DNA of 41,844 bases from Streptomyces pinistramenti (GCF_020564935.1 NZ_JAJCXB010000057.1:1-41844), one strand, 5' to 3'. Counted from the stretch's first letter, positions 24,345 through 33,257 are shown. A program made the numbers and translations. The notes: generated by a model from the letters alone, not told the origin.

Positions 24345-25859
24345 TCAACCCCGGCCCAGGAACACCGGGTTGGTGAGGGCGGCCGGCGGGCCCGGCAGGC
24401 CGGGAGTGGTCGCCGGGTGACGTATCTCGGCCCGTATGTAGGCGGCACGGTCGGGTGTGGTGGGCCAGCTGACCGTGCCCGCACCGGACGGCGGCAGCGA
24501 GGCGGTGTGCAGCACCCCCTGGTCGGTGTGGAGGGTGACCGTGCAGCCCGGAGCGCCGGACACCTCCAGGCGGGCGGTGACGGGCGCCGTACGGGGAAGG
24601 GCAAGACGCCCGCCAATTCCGGCGTGTTCGCCGCGCGGCCCGCTGACGGAGAAGGCCAGACCGACCGCGGCGGACTCGGCGATCCAGACCCGGCCCGCCC
24701 GGATGCCGTCCTGGAGCGCACGCCGGGAGAGGTCGTCGGCCAGCACGACGGTCTGCGGCAGGCCGACGACATCGGGATCGCGGTGCGCGTCGCTGTGCCC
24801 CACCGCGGGCAGCCAGCGGTCGCGCTCGCCGCGGGCGTGCGCGACCAGTGCGTTGTCCCACTCCGCGAGGGCGATGTCGTCATCGGGGGTGTGCGGGCCG
24901 TTCCACACCTCCACCGCGTCGGCGTCGGCCAGCCCGAACTTCCAGCCGCAGCCGATGCAGGGCGCGTGTGGATGCGCCGGGATGACCAGGCCGCCGGCCC
25001 GGCGGATGGCCCGTGCGTACCGTCCGAAGGCGTTGTCGCGTGCGCGGTAGCGCCAGTCGATGAACGTCCCGGGGTCGGTGCCCATGGCCACGACGTGGCC
25101 GTTGCGGGTCGTGACCTCATCGCCGGTCAGGATCAACAGGTCGTCGCCCCACAGACCGGCCCAGGCGCGGTGCGAGGACGTGGTGTTGTGCTCCGAGGTG
25201 TTGAGGAAGTCGAGACCGGCCTCGCGGGCCAGCGCGGCGATCTCGGCCGGGGTGCGCCCGCCGTCGGAATGCACCGAGTGCAGATGGCTGTCGCCGCGGT
25301 ACCAGGCACGGCCGCGGCCCCGGGCACGCTCGGGTGGGTACACCGGCGCGGGAGTGCGCCCGGGAGCGCCGCGCCGCAGCGTGACCGTGATCTCGTACGC
25401 CAGGCCCTGCGGGGCGATGGTGTACGGGCCGAGGGCGATGTGCCAGCGGCCGGGGCGCACCGGGCCCGGCAGGTAGCCGGGGGTGGCGTCGTCGGCACGC
25501 AGGAAGAACTCCGTGCGCGCCCCGCCCGACCAGCCCCGGAACCCGGCGCCGCCCGGCGCCGTACCGCGCTCGTCGAAGATGCCGATGTCGCAGGCGTTGC
25601 CGACCGTGCCCTCGGGGACCGCCGGTCTGTCGTAGGAGTACGCGACGGCGATCTCCCGCACGCCGGGCGGCACTTCGACGGGTACGTAGACGTAGTCCGG
25701 TGCGCCCGGAGGCAGCCGGCCGCGCACCTTGCGGGTCTGTGTGGCACCCGACCCGCCGTCGGCACCCGGTGCCGCGTCGGCGAAGCTCACAGGACCGAGC
25801 GTAAGCGCGCCCGCAGCCCCCGCAACCGCCGACCGTTTCACTACCTCACGCCGGTCCAT
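24345..25859 (-). CDS. Tat-exported CehA/McbA-type PHP metallohydrolase
   Basis: 504 residues. The N-terminus M-D-R-R-E-V-V-K-R-S-A-V-A-G-A-A-G-A is a twin-arginine signal. A beta-sandwich-like region follows. Then comes a PHP domain with G-D-S-H-L-H-S-V-H-S-D-G-G (189-201), S-E-H-N (222-225), T-G-D-E-V (246-250), P-A-H-P-H-A and V-G-H-S-D-A-H, the metal-ligand set of this family. CehA and McbA hydrolyse carbamate esters, but most relatives are uncharacterised; a phosphoesterase role is also possible. GGGGGG precedes ATG 25859. Folding before export fits a multi-metal enzyme. Monocistronic as far as I can see. Confidence 0.85.
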   Translation of the reverse strand: MDRREVVKRSAVAGAAGALTLGPVSFADAAPGADGGSGATQTRKVRGRLPPGAPDYVYVPVEVPPGVREIAVAYSYDRPAVPEGTVGNACDIGIFDERGTAPGGAGFRGWSGGARTEFFLRADDATPGYLPGPVRPGRWHIALGPYTIAPQGLAYEITVTLRRGAPGRTPAPVYPPERARGRGRAWYRGDSHLHSVHSDGGRTPAEIAALAREAGLDFLNTSEHNTTSSHRAWAGLWGDDLLILTGDEVTTRNGHVVAMGTDPGTFIDWRYRARDNAFGRYARAIRRAGGLVIPAHPHAPCIGCGWKFGLADADAVEVWNGPHTPDDDIALAEWDNALVAHARGERDRWLPAVGHSDAHRDPDVVGLPQTVVLADDLSRRALQDGIRAGRVWIAESAAVGLAFSVSGPRGEHAGIGGRLALPRTAPVTARLEVSGAPGCTVTLHTDQGVLHTASLPPSGAGTVSWPTTPDRAAYIRAEIRHPATTPGLPGPPAALTNPVFLGRG

Positions 25860-26061
25860 TTCCGCCCCCCGTCCTGATGGATGCCGCTGCCGCCCGCGCC
25901 GCACGGCACGCTCTCACGCACCACCGCCGCGTATCGCCGTGTGTCACCGCGTGAAAACTGTTGTACGCGGGTGTGACACGGAGGGAAAGGGCTGTGGATA
26001 ACCCGTGGACGGTAGGGCACCATGCGGTCACCCACACCCTTCACGCGGAGGTGCGCGCTGT

Positions 26062-26886
26062 ATGCGGATCGCGACCACGATCTTCCTGACCGACGAGACG
26101 ATCCGGCCCGTACGGCTCGCCCGCGAGCTGGAACAGCGCGGCTTCGACGGCCTCTATCTCCCCGAGCACACCCACATCCCGGCGAGCCGGGACACTCCCG
26201 CTCCCATGGGCGAGCCGCTGCCGCGCGAGTACGGCCGCACCCTCGACCCGTTCGTCGCGCTCGGCCAGGCAGCCGCCGTCACCGAACGGCTGCGCCTGGG
26301 CACCGGAATCACCCTCGTCGCCCAGCACGACCCGGTCGACCTCGCCAAACAGATCGCCACCCTCGACTTTCTCTCGGGCGGCCGCTTCACCCTGGGCGTC
26401 GGCTTCGGCTGGAACGTCGAGGAGGCCGCCGACCACGGGGTGACCTGGTCGACCCGGCGGGAGCTGACGCGCGACCGAATGGCGCTGATGCGCGCCCTGT
26501 GGGCCGACGAGCCCACCTCCTACGAGGGCGCGTTCGGCTCCGTACGGGCGTCGTACGCGCACCCCAAGCCGTGCCACGGGGCGCCGCGCACCCTGGTCGG
26601 CGGCGCCGCGGGCCCCAAGCTCTTCTCGCACGTCACCGACTACGCCGACGGCTGGCTGCCGATCGGCGGCCGCGGCCTGACCGGGACGCTGCCCGCGCTG
26701 CGCGCCGCCTGGACGGACGCCGGGCGGCCGGGCGAACCGGTCGTGGTGCCGTTCGCGGTCCTCCCGACACCAGGGAAACTGGCCTACTACCGGGAGCTGG
26801 GGATCGACGAGGTGGTGCTGCAACTGCCGCCCGCCGACGAGGCGGAGGTACTGCGCACGCTGGACGACTACGCGCAGTATCTGTGA
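26062..26886 (+). CDS. F420-dependent LLM-class oxidoreductase (TIGR03619-like)
   Basis: 274 residues: M-R-I-A-T-T-I-F-L-T, L-Y-L-P-E-H-T-H-I-P, E-R-L-R-L-G-T-G-I-T-L-V, Q-I-A-T-L-D-F-L-S-G-G-R-F-T-L-G-V-G-F-G-W-N and R-T-L-V-G-G-A-A-G. The short length and E-H-T-H-I-P motif fit the F420 subgroup. GGAGG about 11 bases before ATG 26062 supports this start over the frame from 26005. No catabolic operator precedes it. It lies 1.5 kb from fbiC on the same strand, which could supply its cofactor precursor. Substrate unknown. Confidence 0.85.
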   Translation: MRIATTIFLTDETIRPVRLARELEQRGFDGLYLPEHTHIPASRDTPAPMGEPLPREYGRTLDPFVALGQAAAVTERLRLGTGITLVAQHDPVDLAKQIATLDFLSGGRFTLGVGFGWNVEEAADHGVTWSTRRELTRDRMALMRALWADEPTSYEGAFGSVRASYAHPKPCHGAPRTLVGGAAGPKLFSHVTDYADGWLPIGGRGLTGTLPALRAAWTDAGRPGEPVVVPFAVLPTPGKLAYYRELGIDEVVLQLPPADEAEVLRTLDDYAQYL

Positions 26887-27108
26887 CACGTCACTCGGCG
26901 AGCAGGCGGCAGACCGGGGCGGCCGTGCCCTAAGACCAACGGCGTACGGCACGGCGTCCGAGGTGGGGACCGGAGACCGATCCGCGGGCGTCCCCGGTGG
27001 TCGTAGCGTCGTTACTGCGGGCCGTCGCAGCGCGCAAGGGCCACGTGCGCCGCGCGCGGACCGCAGGCCGCAGATCGCGGCCGCAGACGCAGGTCCAAGG
27101 AGCAGACC

Positions 27109-27510
27109 ATGCCGCAACTCGACCACACGATCGTGCACAGCACCGACCGCTTCGCCTCCGCCCGCTTCCTCGCCGCGCTGCTCGACGCCCCCGAGCCGCG
27201 CTCGTACGGCCCGTTCGCGGCCCTCGCCCTCGACAACGGTGTGGTCCTCGACTACGCCGAGCACGTCGCCGCCGGACGCGAATTCGTGCCCACGCACTAC
27301 GCGTTCCTGGTGACGGAGGAGGAGTTCGACGGGATATTCGGCCGTATCCAGGAGCAGCAGCTGGCCTATTGGGCCGGGCCCCGGCACGCAGGACCGCAGG
27401 AGATCAACCACCTCGACGGTGGCCGTGGCGTGTACATCGATGACCCGGACGGCCACGCCATGGAGTTCATTACGCGTAAGTACTCCGAGGAGTTGCTGAC
27501 AAGTTTGTAA
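27109..27510 (+). CDS. VOC-family (glyoxalase/dioxygenase-fold) protein
   Basis: 133 residues, one VOC module: Q-L-D-H-T-I-V-H-S at the N-terminus with a candidate metal His, T-H-Y-A-F-L-V in the middle, and Y-I-D-D-P-D-G-H-A-M-E-F-I-T with the usual Glu ligand near the end. Family members bind a divalent metal and act on small electrophiles or aromatic substrates, or confer resistance. AAGGAG lies 7 bases before the ATG. It ends 43 bases before fbiC, but fbiC has its own promoter, so no functional link can be claimed. Confidence 0.85.
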   Translation: MPQLDHTIVHSTDRFASARFLAALLDAPEPRSYGPFAALALDNGVVLDYAEHVAAGREFVPTHYAFLVTEEEFDGIFGRIQEQQLAYWAGPRHAGPQEINHLDGGRGVYIDDPDGHAMEFITRKYSEELLTSL

Positions 27511-27519
27511 GCGCGCTCG

Positions 27520-27547
27520 TCCGACTGTCGGATGCCGCTCGTATGCT
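27520..27547 (+). promoter_or_regulatory. fbiC promoter with a small palindrome
   Basis: TCCGAC-T-GTCGGA (27520-27532) is followed by a clear -10, TATGCT (27542-27547), whose end is six bases before the ATG at 27554. There is no good ribosome site, so the mRNA is probably leaderless. The palindrome would lie in the -35/spacer zone and may be an operator. Confidence 0.6.
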
Positions 27548-27553
27548 CGGGGG

Positions 27554-30217
27554 ATGACTTCCAGCGCGCAGGCACCTGACCAGGGATCCGACCGAGAAGC
27601 CGACCCGTCGGCGGACGACGGAACGAACCGTTCCGAGCGGCCCACCGCGAACGCGATGCGCCGCGCGCTGCGGCGCGCCCGCGACGGTGTGGCGCTGGAC
27701 GTCGGCGAGGCCGCGGTGCTGCTCCAGGCACGCGGCGACGACCTCAAGGACCTGTGCGCCTCGGCCGCCCGGGTGCGGGACGCCGGTCTGGAGGCGGCGG
27801 GCCGGCCGGGCGTGATCACGTACTCGCGCAAGGTCTTCATCCCGCTGACCCGGCTGTGCCGCGACAAGTGCCATTACTGCACCTTCGTCACCGTCCCCGG
27901 CAAGCTGCGCAGGGACGGCCACGGCATGTACCTCTCGCCCGACGAGGTGCTGGACATCGCCCGCAAGGGCGCCGAAATGGGCTGCAAGGAAGCGCTGTTC
28001 ACACTCGGCGACCGCCCCGAGGACCGCTGGCCCGAGGCCCAGGAGTGGCTGGAGGCGCACGGCTACGACGACACCCTGTCCTACGTGCGCGCCATGGCGA
28101 TCCGCGTCCTGGAGGAGACCGGCCTGCTGCCGCACCTCAACCCCGGCGTGCTGACCTGGACGGACCTCCAGCGCCTCAAGCCCGTCGCGCCCTCCATGGG
28201 CATGATGCTGGAGACGACGGCGACGGGCCTGTGGAGCGAACCTGGCGGCCCGCACTACGGCTCGCCCGACAAGGACCCGGCCGTACGGCTGCGCGTCCTG
28301 GAGGACGCCGGGCGCTCCAACGTCCCCTTCACCACCGGCATCCTGATCGGCATCGGCGAGACCTACGAGGAGCGCGCCGACTCGGTCTTCGCGCTCCGCA
28401 AGACGGCCCGCGCCTACCACGGCATCCAGGAAGTCATCGTGCAGAACTTCCGCGCCAAGCCGGACACGGCGATGCGCGGGATGCCCGACGCCGAACTGGA
28501 GGAACTGGCCGCGGCCATCGCTGTCACCCGCCACATCCTCGGCCCGTCCGCCCGCATCCAGGCGCCGCCGAATCTCGTCGACGCCGAGTACGCGCTGCTG
28601 ATCGGCGCCGGCATCGACGACTGGGGCGGGGTCTCGCCGCTGACCCCCGATCACGTCAACCCCGAGCGCCCCTGGCCGCACATCGACGACCTGGCGGAGC
28701 GGACCGGCGCCGCCGGCTTCACACTGCGCGAACGCCTCACCATCTACCCCGAGTTCCTCCAACGCGGCGAGCCCTGGCTCGACCCCCGTCTGCTGCCGCA
28801 CGTCCGGGCCCTCGCCGACCCGGAGACGGGCCTGGCCGTCGAGGACGCCCCCGTGGTGGGCCGCCCCTGGCAGGAGCCCGACGAGGGCTTCTCGATGGCC
28901 GCCACGGGCCGTACGGACCTGCACCGCACCATCGACACCGAGGGCCGCACAGGCGACCGCCGCGACGACTTCGACGAGGTCTACGGCGACTGGGAGGCGC
29001 TGCGCGAGGCCGCGGCGCCCGGAATGGTCCCGTCCCGCATCGACGCCGACGTACGCCAGGCCCTGTCGCAGGCGGCCGACGACCCCACCCGGCTCACCGA
29101 CGCCGAGGCGCTGGCGCTGCTGCACGCGGACGGCCCGGCCCTGGACGCCCTGTGCACCATCGCCGACGACCTGCGCCGCGCCACCGTCGGCGACGACGTC
29201 ACCTACATCGTCACCAGGAACATCAACTTCACCAACGTCTGCTACACCGGCTGCCGTTTCTGCGCCTTCGCCCAGCGCCGCACGGACGCCGACGCCTACA
29301 CCCTGTCCCTCTCCCAGGTCGCCGACCGCGCCGAACAGGCGTGGGACGTCGGCGCGGTGGAGGTGTGCATGCAGGGCGGCATCCACCCCGACCTGCCCGG
29401 CACCGCCTACTTCGACATCGCGCGCGCCGTCAAGGAACGCGTCCCCGGGATGCACGTCCACGCCTTCTCGCCCATGGAGGTCGTCAACGGCGCGACGCGT
29501 ACGGGGATGTCCATCCGCGAGTGGCTGACCGCGGCCAGGGAAGCCGGCCTCGACTCCATCCCCGGCACGGCCGCCGAGATCCTGGACGACGAGGTCCGCT
29601 GGGTCCTCACCAAGGGCAAGCTGCCGACCGCCACGTGGGTCGAGGTCATCAAGACCGCCCACGAACTGGGCATCCGCTCGTCGTCGACGATGATGTACGG
29701 CCATGTCGACCAGCCCCGCCACTGGCTCGGCCACCTCCGGCTGCTGGCGCAGATCCAGCAGTCCGCGCTGGAGAAGGGGGTCGAGGGATTCACGGAGTTC
29801 GTCACCCTCCCCTTCATCCACACCAACGCTCCCGTCTACCTCGCGGGCATCTCCCGCCCCGGCCCCACCACCCGCGACAACCGCGCCGTGACGGCCATGG
29901 CCCGGCTGCTGCTCCACCCCTACATCCCCAACATCCAGACCAGTTGGGTCAAGCTCGGCACCGAAGGCGCGGCCGAGATGCTCCGTTCCGGCGCCAATGA
30001 CCTGGGCGGGACGTTGATGGAGGAGACCATCTCCCGGATGGCGGGCTCCAGTTACGGCTCCTACCGCTCCATCCAGGACCTGATCGCCATCGCCGACCTG
30101 GCCGGCCGCCCGGCCAGGCCCCGTACGACGGGCTACGGCCCGGTCTCCGATGAGCGGCAGGCGGCCGCGCTGTCGTCCGACGGCCATCTGCCGGAGCTGC
30201 TGCCGGTCCTGGAGTAG
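27554..30217 (+). CDS. fbiC: FO synthase, bifunctional CofG/CofH radical SAM enzyme
   Basis: 887 residues with two radical-SAM halves. The CofG half has C-R-D-K-C-H-Y-C (C102, C106, C109) and the CofH half has C-Y-T-G-C-R-F-C (C563, C567, C570), each binding a 4Fe-4S cluster. Together they join tyrosine and a ribityl-diaminouracil into FO, the deazaflavin core of F420. The one-chain form is standard in actinobacteria, and length and domain order are normal. The first ~35 residues are a polar extension. Transcribed from the leaderless promoter at 27542. It supplies the whole cell, but fits well with the F420-type LLM genes nearby. Confidence 0.97.
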   Translation: MTSSAQAPDQGSDREADPSADDGTNRSERPTANAMRRALRRARDGVALDVGEAAVLLQARGDDLKDLCASAARVRDAGLEAAGRPGVITYSRKVFIPLTRLCRDKCHYCTFVTVPGKLRRDGHGMYLSPDEVLDIARKGAEMGCKEALFTLGDRPEDRWPEAQEWLEAHGYDDTLSYVRAMAIRVLEETGLLPHLNPGVLTWTDLQRLKPVAPSMGMMLETTATGLWSEPGGPHYGSPDKDPAVRLRVLEDAGRSNVPFTTGILIGIGETYEERADSVFALRKTARAYHGIQEVIVQNFRAKPDTAMRGMPDAELEELAAAIAVTRHILGPSARIQAPPNLVDAEYALLIGAGIDDWGGVSPLTPDHVNPERPWPHIDDLAERTGAAGFTLRERLTIYPEFLQRGEPWLDPRLLPHVRALADPETGLAVEDAPVVGRPWQEPDEGFSMAATGRTDLHRTIDTEGRTGDRRDDFDEVYGDWEALREAAAPGMVPSRIDADVRQALSQAADDPTRLTDAEALALLHADGPALDALCTIADDLRRATVGDDVTYIVTRNINFTNVCYTGCRFCAFAQRRTDADAYTLSLSQVADRAEQAWDVGAVEVCMQGGIHPDLPGTAYFDIARAVKERVPGMHVHAFSPMEVVNGATRTGMSIREWLTAAREAGLDSIPGTAAEILDDEVRWVLTKGKLPTATWVEVIKTAHELGIRSSSTMMYGHVDQPRHWLGHLRLLAQIQQSALEKGVEGFTEFVTLPFIHTNAPVYLAGISRPGPTTRDNRAVTAMARLLLHPYIPNIQTSWVKLGTEGAAEMLRSGANDLGGTLMEETISRMAGSSYGSYRSIQDLIAIADLAGRPARPRTTGYGPVSDERQAAALSSDGHLPELLPVLE

Positions 30218-30439
30218 TCCTGTGGCCGGCCGGGCGTCTTCCAGGGGCGATACCACTTGCCCTGCAGTCTGTTGGATCCCTCCGGTGGTGGCATCGGTGC
30301 AGGTCAGCGGCGTGATCGACCGTAAAGTGCGTGGCGCCGGCCCACTGCATTAGTCGTCTGTTAGCGGAACGCCAGCCCGGTCTTCGAAGCTGGTTGTCGT
30401 CCGGGAGCAAGACGAGAGAACAGAGCTACGGGAGATCCG

Positions 30440-31081
30440 ATGAACACCGCCACTGCCACCCGCCGCGGCCGCGGCGCCCGCCGCATCGCCGCCGCCGTTG
30501 TCGCCGCGGCGGCGCTGAGCCTGGGAGTCACGGCCTGCGGGCCCGACTCCGGGGCGGCGGGCGCCGCCGGCTCATCGGACTCCCCGGCCGCGTCCGGCTC
30601 ACCGCAGACCCCGGACTCCAACCGGTCCACGGGCGGCTCCTCATCGGGCGACTCCGGCACGCAGGGCCAGGACGCCGGCAAACCCGCCACGGCACCGTCC
30701 GCCACCCAAGGCTCCGGGACCGGCGGCAGCACCGGCAGCCATCCCGCGCCCCCCGGGGGCGGCGTCGCCCACGCGGGCAACAACCTCACACTCGTCGGCA
30801 AGCTGGAATACCTCGCACCCGGCAAGCTCATCGTCAAACCCGAAGGCGGCGGCACGGACCAGGCGTTCCTCGTCGCCAACGCCACAACCGTCCTCGGCGC
30901 GGCCGCGATCTGCGGCGACCCCGACGGCAACGTGACCATTGGCAAGGACGGCTACGGCACCACGAAATGCAACGTGGACCAGCTGGAGAAAGCCGCAAAG
31001 ACCAGCAGCGTGACCGTCCGCGTCACCATGGACCGCAAGAACGGCGCCGCCGACACGGTCGAGGAGAAGTACCACCCGTAA
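30440..31081 (+). CDS. Secreted lipoprotein of unknown function
   Basis: 213 residues. Twin Arg-rich N-terminus, a hydrophobic segment (A-A-A-V-V-A-A-A-A-L-S-L) and a lipobox-like L-G-V-T-A-C, so probable lipid attachment at Cys ~33. A ~75-residue Ser/Gly/Pro/Thr linker follows. The C-terminal globular part (~105 residues, from N-N-L-T-L-V-G-K-L-E-Y-L) has two cysteines (A-A-I-C-G-D, T-K-C-N-V) likely to form a disulfide. No enzyme motif recognised. GGGAG lies 7 bases before ATG 30440. It stands alone after fbiC, with 220 bases of non-coding sequence upstream. Confidence 0.8.
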   Translation: MNTATATRRGRGARRIAAAVVAAAALSLGVTACGPDSGAAGAAGSSDSPAASGSPQTPDSNRSTGGSSSGDSGTQGQDAGKPATAPSATQGSGTGGSTGSHPAPPGGGVAHAGNNLTLVGKLEYLAPGKLIVKPEGGGTDQAFLVANATTVLGAAAICGDPDGNVTIGKDGYGTTKCNVDQLEKAAKTSSVTVRVTMDRKNGAADTVEEKYHP

Positions 31082-31166
31082 ACCCCGCACCCCGCACCAC
31101 ACGCGCCCCGTGAGCCCGGTCCTGGATGCCGTCCTGTCAAGTCCAGGGGAAACAGGGGGAGGTGAG

Positions 31167-31226
31167 ATGACGGGCGTGGAGGTAGCTGTCGGGCCCTGTA
31201 ACAAGAGAGCTTGCTCTCTTGAATGA
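31167..31226 (+). CDS. Possible 19-residue leader peptide
   Basis: ATG preceded by an excellent GGGGGAGG, then MTGVEVAVGPCNKRACSLE and TGA. The last codons form the palindrome CAAGAGAGC-TT-GCTCTCTTG. The strong ribosome site on so short a frame suggests a translated leader or attenuator ahead of the small secreted protein, but chance cannot be excluded. Confidence 0.3.
   Translation: MTGVEVAVGPCNKRACSLE
31202..31221. promoter_or_regulatory. 20-bp palindrome CAAGAGAGC-TT-GCTCTCTTG
   Basis: Nine-base perfect arms around TT, AT-richer than the surroundings. The near-zero loop makes it a better protein-binding site than an RNA hairpin. It lies about 200 bases before the small secreted protein. 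Confidence 0.5.
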
Positions 31227-31418
31227 GAGGGATCCGCTGTGATGGGCCGCCACGCGTCCGAGGGAACCCTCGGTACACACAGTGTCCACCCCGGCCGGCA
31301 TCCCCGACCGGCCGCGGGGCCGGGCCAGTGGTGCGGTTACTGCCACCACGCTCCCGGAGGGTGGATCCACACGCCGTCGAGCGTGTACGCAACGCACATG
31401 CACAAAAGGAGAGAAGAC

Positions 31419-31655
31419 ATGCGCAAGTTCAAGCGCACTGCAGTCGTCGCCGCCGGCCTCCTGGCCCTGTCCGGCATCGCCGCCGGAGCCGCGCAGGCCG
31501 CCGACCTCCAGACCATGGAAACGCAGGGCAACTACCAGTCGGACTGCCACACCGACCAGACCCAGCAGGAGCTGGACAGGGCGGTGGGGCACCACGTCAC
31601 CATCGACCACTGCGAGGCTGACGGCCCCGGCAGCATGGTCATCTACTACTCCTGA
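31419..31655 (+). CDS. Small secreted protein, one probable disulfide
   Basis: 78 residues: Sec signal (M-R-K-F-K-R-T then a hydrophobic core, A-A-Q-A-A-D, cleavage near residue 28) and a ~50-residue mature part with two cysteines (S-D-C-H-T-D and D-H-C-E-A-D), several His and acidic residues, ending V-I-Y-Y-S. AAAAGGAGAG precedes the ATG, much better than the longer frame from 31239. No family recognised; a metal-binding or inhibitor-like role is possible but unproven. Convergent with the following small gene. Confidence 0.7.
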   Translation: MRKFKRTAVVAAGLLALSGIAAGAAQAADLQTMETQGNYQSDCHTDQTQQELDRAVGHHVTIDHCEADGPGSMVIYYS

Positions 31656-31922
31656 GCCCGGGAGACAGGTGACGCCGAGCGCCCTCCGCTGACGCCGCCC
31701 CATCCGGCTTCCTCTGCTGGGCGCGCGCAGCAGAGGGCCGGACCGTGGAGACGAACTGCGAACGGCGGCTCCTCCGCCCCTCGGGGCCAGGGGAGCCGCC
31801 TTCGTGCTGTGAGGAAGCCTTCCCCGCACGCGCGAGGCCGGCCGCGTTCACCGGCCGTGGCCCGGCCGATCAGGACACCTCAACAAGACCGTGTGACGAG
31901 CTCTGCGTAAGTGGCCTTGCTT

Positions 31923-32195
31923 CTAGGGGGCGTCCGGTCCCTGGCCGCCGTCGTGCTCCGCCTCGTGCCGGAGGATGGACCGCTGCCACTGCGACAGGGC
32001 ATCGGCGCGGTCGCCGCCGGTGTCCTGGGCCGCGCTGATCAGCGCGTCGGCCGCCATGGCGGCCAGCCGGACCGCGATGTGGCAGACATCGCGCTGCGGC
32101 AGCGGACGGAGAAGTTCCACCGCGCCGTCGCTGTCTCCGGCGAGCGCGGAGGCGACGACGGCCCTCGTGGTGCGGTCCCACTCGTACTCGGACAT
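31923..32195 (-). CDS. Small soluble hypothetical protein
   Basis: About 90 residues beginning M-S-E-Y-E-W-D-R-T-T-R. It is mostly alpha-helical and acidic (A-V-E-L-L-R-P-L-P, V-R-L-A-A-M-A-A-D-A-L-I-S-A-A-Q), with no cysteine pair, signal or membrane segment. I do not recognise it. The inner Met at 32195 looks more natural than the longer start at 32228, but neither has a clear ribosome site. It lies 102 bases beyond the 3' end of the dehydrogenase gene on the same strand. Confidence 0.55.
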   Translation of the reverse strand: MSEYEWDRTTRAVVASALAGDSDGAVELLRPLPQRDVCHIAVRLAAMAADALISAAQDTGGDRADALSQWQRSILRHEAEHDGGQGPDAP

Positions 32196-32297
32196 GGCAA
32201 GAGCATGCCCAGCCCGCGCCCCCGGCATCGTCGCGCACCGAAGACGGCGGGCGGCCGGGTACGGACGCCTGCGAGCGGGGGCGCGGCCGGGCGCCGC

Positions 32298-33257
32298 TCA
32301 GCGCAGCAGGCGCACGGGAGCGCCCGCGAGGAACGCCTGGATGTCCTCGACGGCCTGCTGGAAATACCCCTCGTAGTTGCGCCGGGTGACGTAGCCGATG
32401 TGGGGCAGCGCCAGGACGTTGGGGAGGGTGCGCAGCGGGTCGTCGGCGGGCAGCGGCTCCTGCTCGAAGACGTCGAGGCCCGCGCCGGCGATCCAGTTCT
32501 CGCGCAGCGCCCGCAGCAGCGCCGACCGGTCGACGATGGCCGCCCGTGAGGTGTTGACGAGGTAGGCGGTGCGCCGCATCCGGTGGAGTTCGGCGGCGCC
32601 CAGCAGCCCGCGGGTGCGCTCGCCCAGGACCAGGTGGACGGAGACGAAGTCACTGCTCTCCAGGAGTTCCTCCTTGGTGGCGGTGGCGCGCACCCCCACG
32701 TCCGCGGCCCGTTCGGCGGTCAGGTGCTGACTCCAGGCGAGGACGTCCATGCCGAAGGCCAGGCCGACCTTCGCCACCTGGCTGCCGATCTTGCCGAGCC
32801 CCAGCAGGCCGAGCGTGCGGCCGTGCAGATCGGCGCCGACGGTGCTCTGCCAGGGGCCGCCGGCCTGCATCGCGGCGCTCTCCGTGACGACGTTCCTGGC
32901 GAGGCCCAGCAGCAGCGCCCAGGTCAGCTCGGCCGGCGGCCGGCTGCTGCTCGCCGTGCCGCAGACGGTGATGCCGTGCCGGGCCGCGGCGTCCAGGTCG
33001 ATCGCGGCGTTGCGCATCCCGGAGGTGATCAGCAGCCGCAGCCGGGGGAGCCGGGCGAGCAGCGAGGCGGGGAACGGGGTGCGTTCGCGCATCGCCACCA
33101 CGATCTCGCAGTCGCCGATGGCCGCGGCCACCGCGTCTTCGGAGTGGAAGGGCGTGTGCAGCGTACGGACGTCCACGGCGTGGTCCAGGGCGGACCAGTC
33201 GGCCAGGGATCCGGCGATTTCCTGGTAGTCGTCGAGGACGGCGCACTGCATGGTCAT
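32298..33257 (-). CDS. D-2-hydroxyacid dehydrogenase family protein
   Basis: 319 residues of the D-isomer-specific 2-hydroxyacid dehydrogenase family. NAD loop G-L-G-K-I-G (153-158) and the catalytic triad R238 (N-T-S-R-A-A), E267 (F-E-Q-E-P-L) and H286 (L-P-H-I-G) are all present. It reduces 2-keto acids or oxidises D-2-hydroxy acids; phosphoglycerate dehydrogenase-like and glyoxylate/hydroxypyruvate reductase activities are alternatives. No regulatory ACT domain. The start at 33257 (M-T-M-Q-C-A-V-L-D-D-Y) has GGAGAG upstream. Not visibly tied to the catabolic regulon. Confidence 0.9.
   Translation of the reverse strand: MTMQCAVLDDYQEIAGSLADWSALDHAVDVRTLHTPFHSEDAVAAAIGDCEIVVAMRERTPFPASLLARLPRLRLLITSGMRNAAIDLDAAARHGITVCGTASSSRPPAELTWALLLGLARNVVTESAAMQAGGPWQSTVGADLHGRTLGLLGLGKIGSQVAKVGLAFGMDVLAWSQHLTAERAADVGVRATATKEELLESSDFVSVHLVLGERTRGLLGAAELHRMRRTAYLVNTSRAAIVDRSALLRALRENWIAGAGLDVFEQEPLPADDPLRTLPNVLALPHIGYVTRRNYEGYFQQAVEDIQAFLAGAPVRLLR

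Larger units (their letters stand above)
31082..31418. other. Intergenic region with a possible leader ORF and a palindrome
   Basis: About 340 bases. The only structure I can support is the short ORF at 31167-31226 and the overlapping 20-bp palindrome. The promoter for the small secreted protein at 31419 should be here but was not located. Confidence 0.4.

Noticed and set aside
27470..30256. 928-residue open frame antisense to fbiC
   Set aside because: Same GC effect; low-complexity composition and no ribosome site, while fbiC is unmistakable on the other strand.
30620..30635. D-S-N-R in the lipoprotein at 30.4 kb as another peptide-family repeat
   Set aside because: Single occurrence in a low-complexity linker, without the following P-I.
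32720..32740. GTCAG-GTG-CTGAC inside the dehydrogenase gene
   Set aside because: Arms are inverted in order and the spacer is three bases, unlike the operator.
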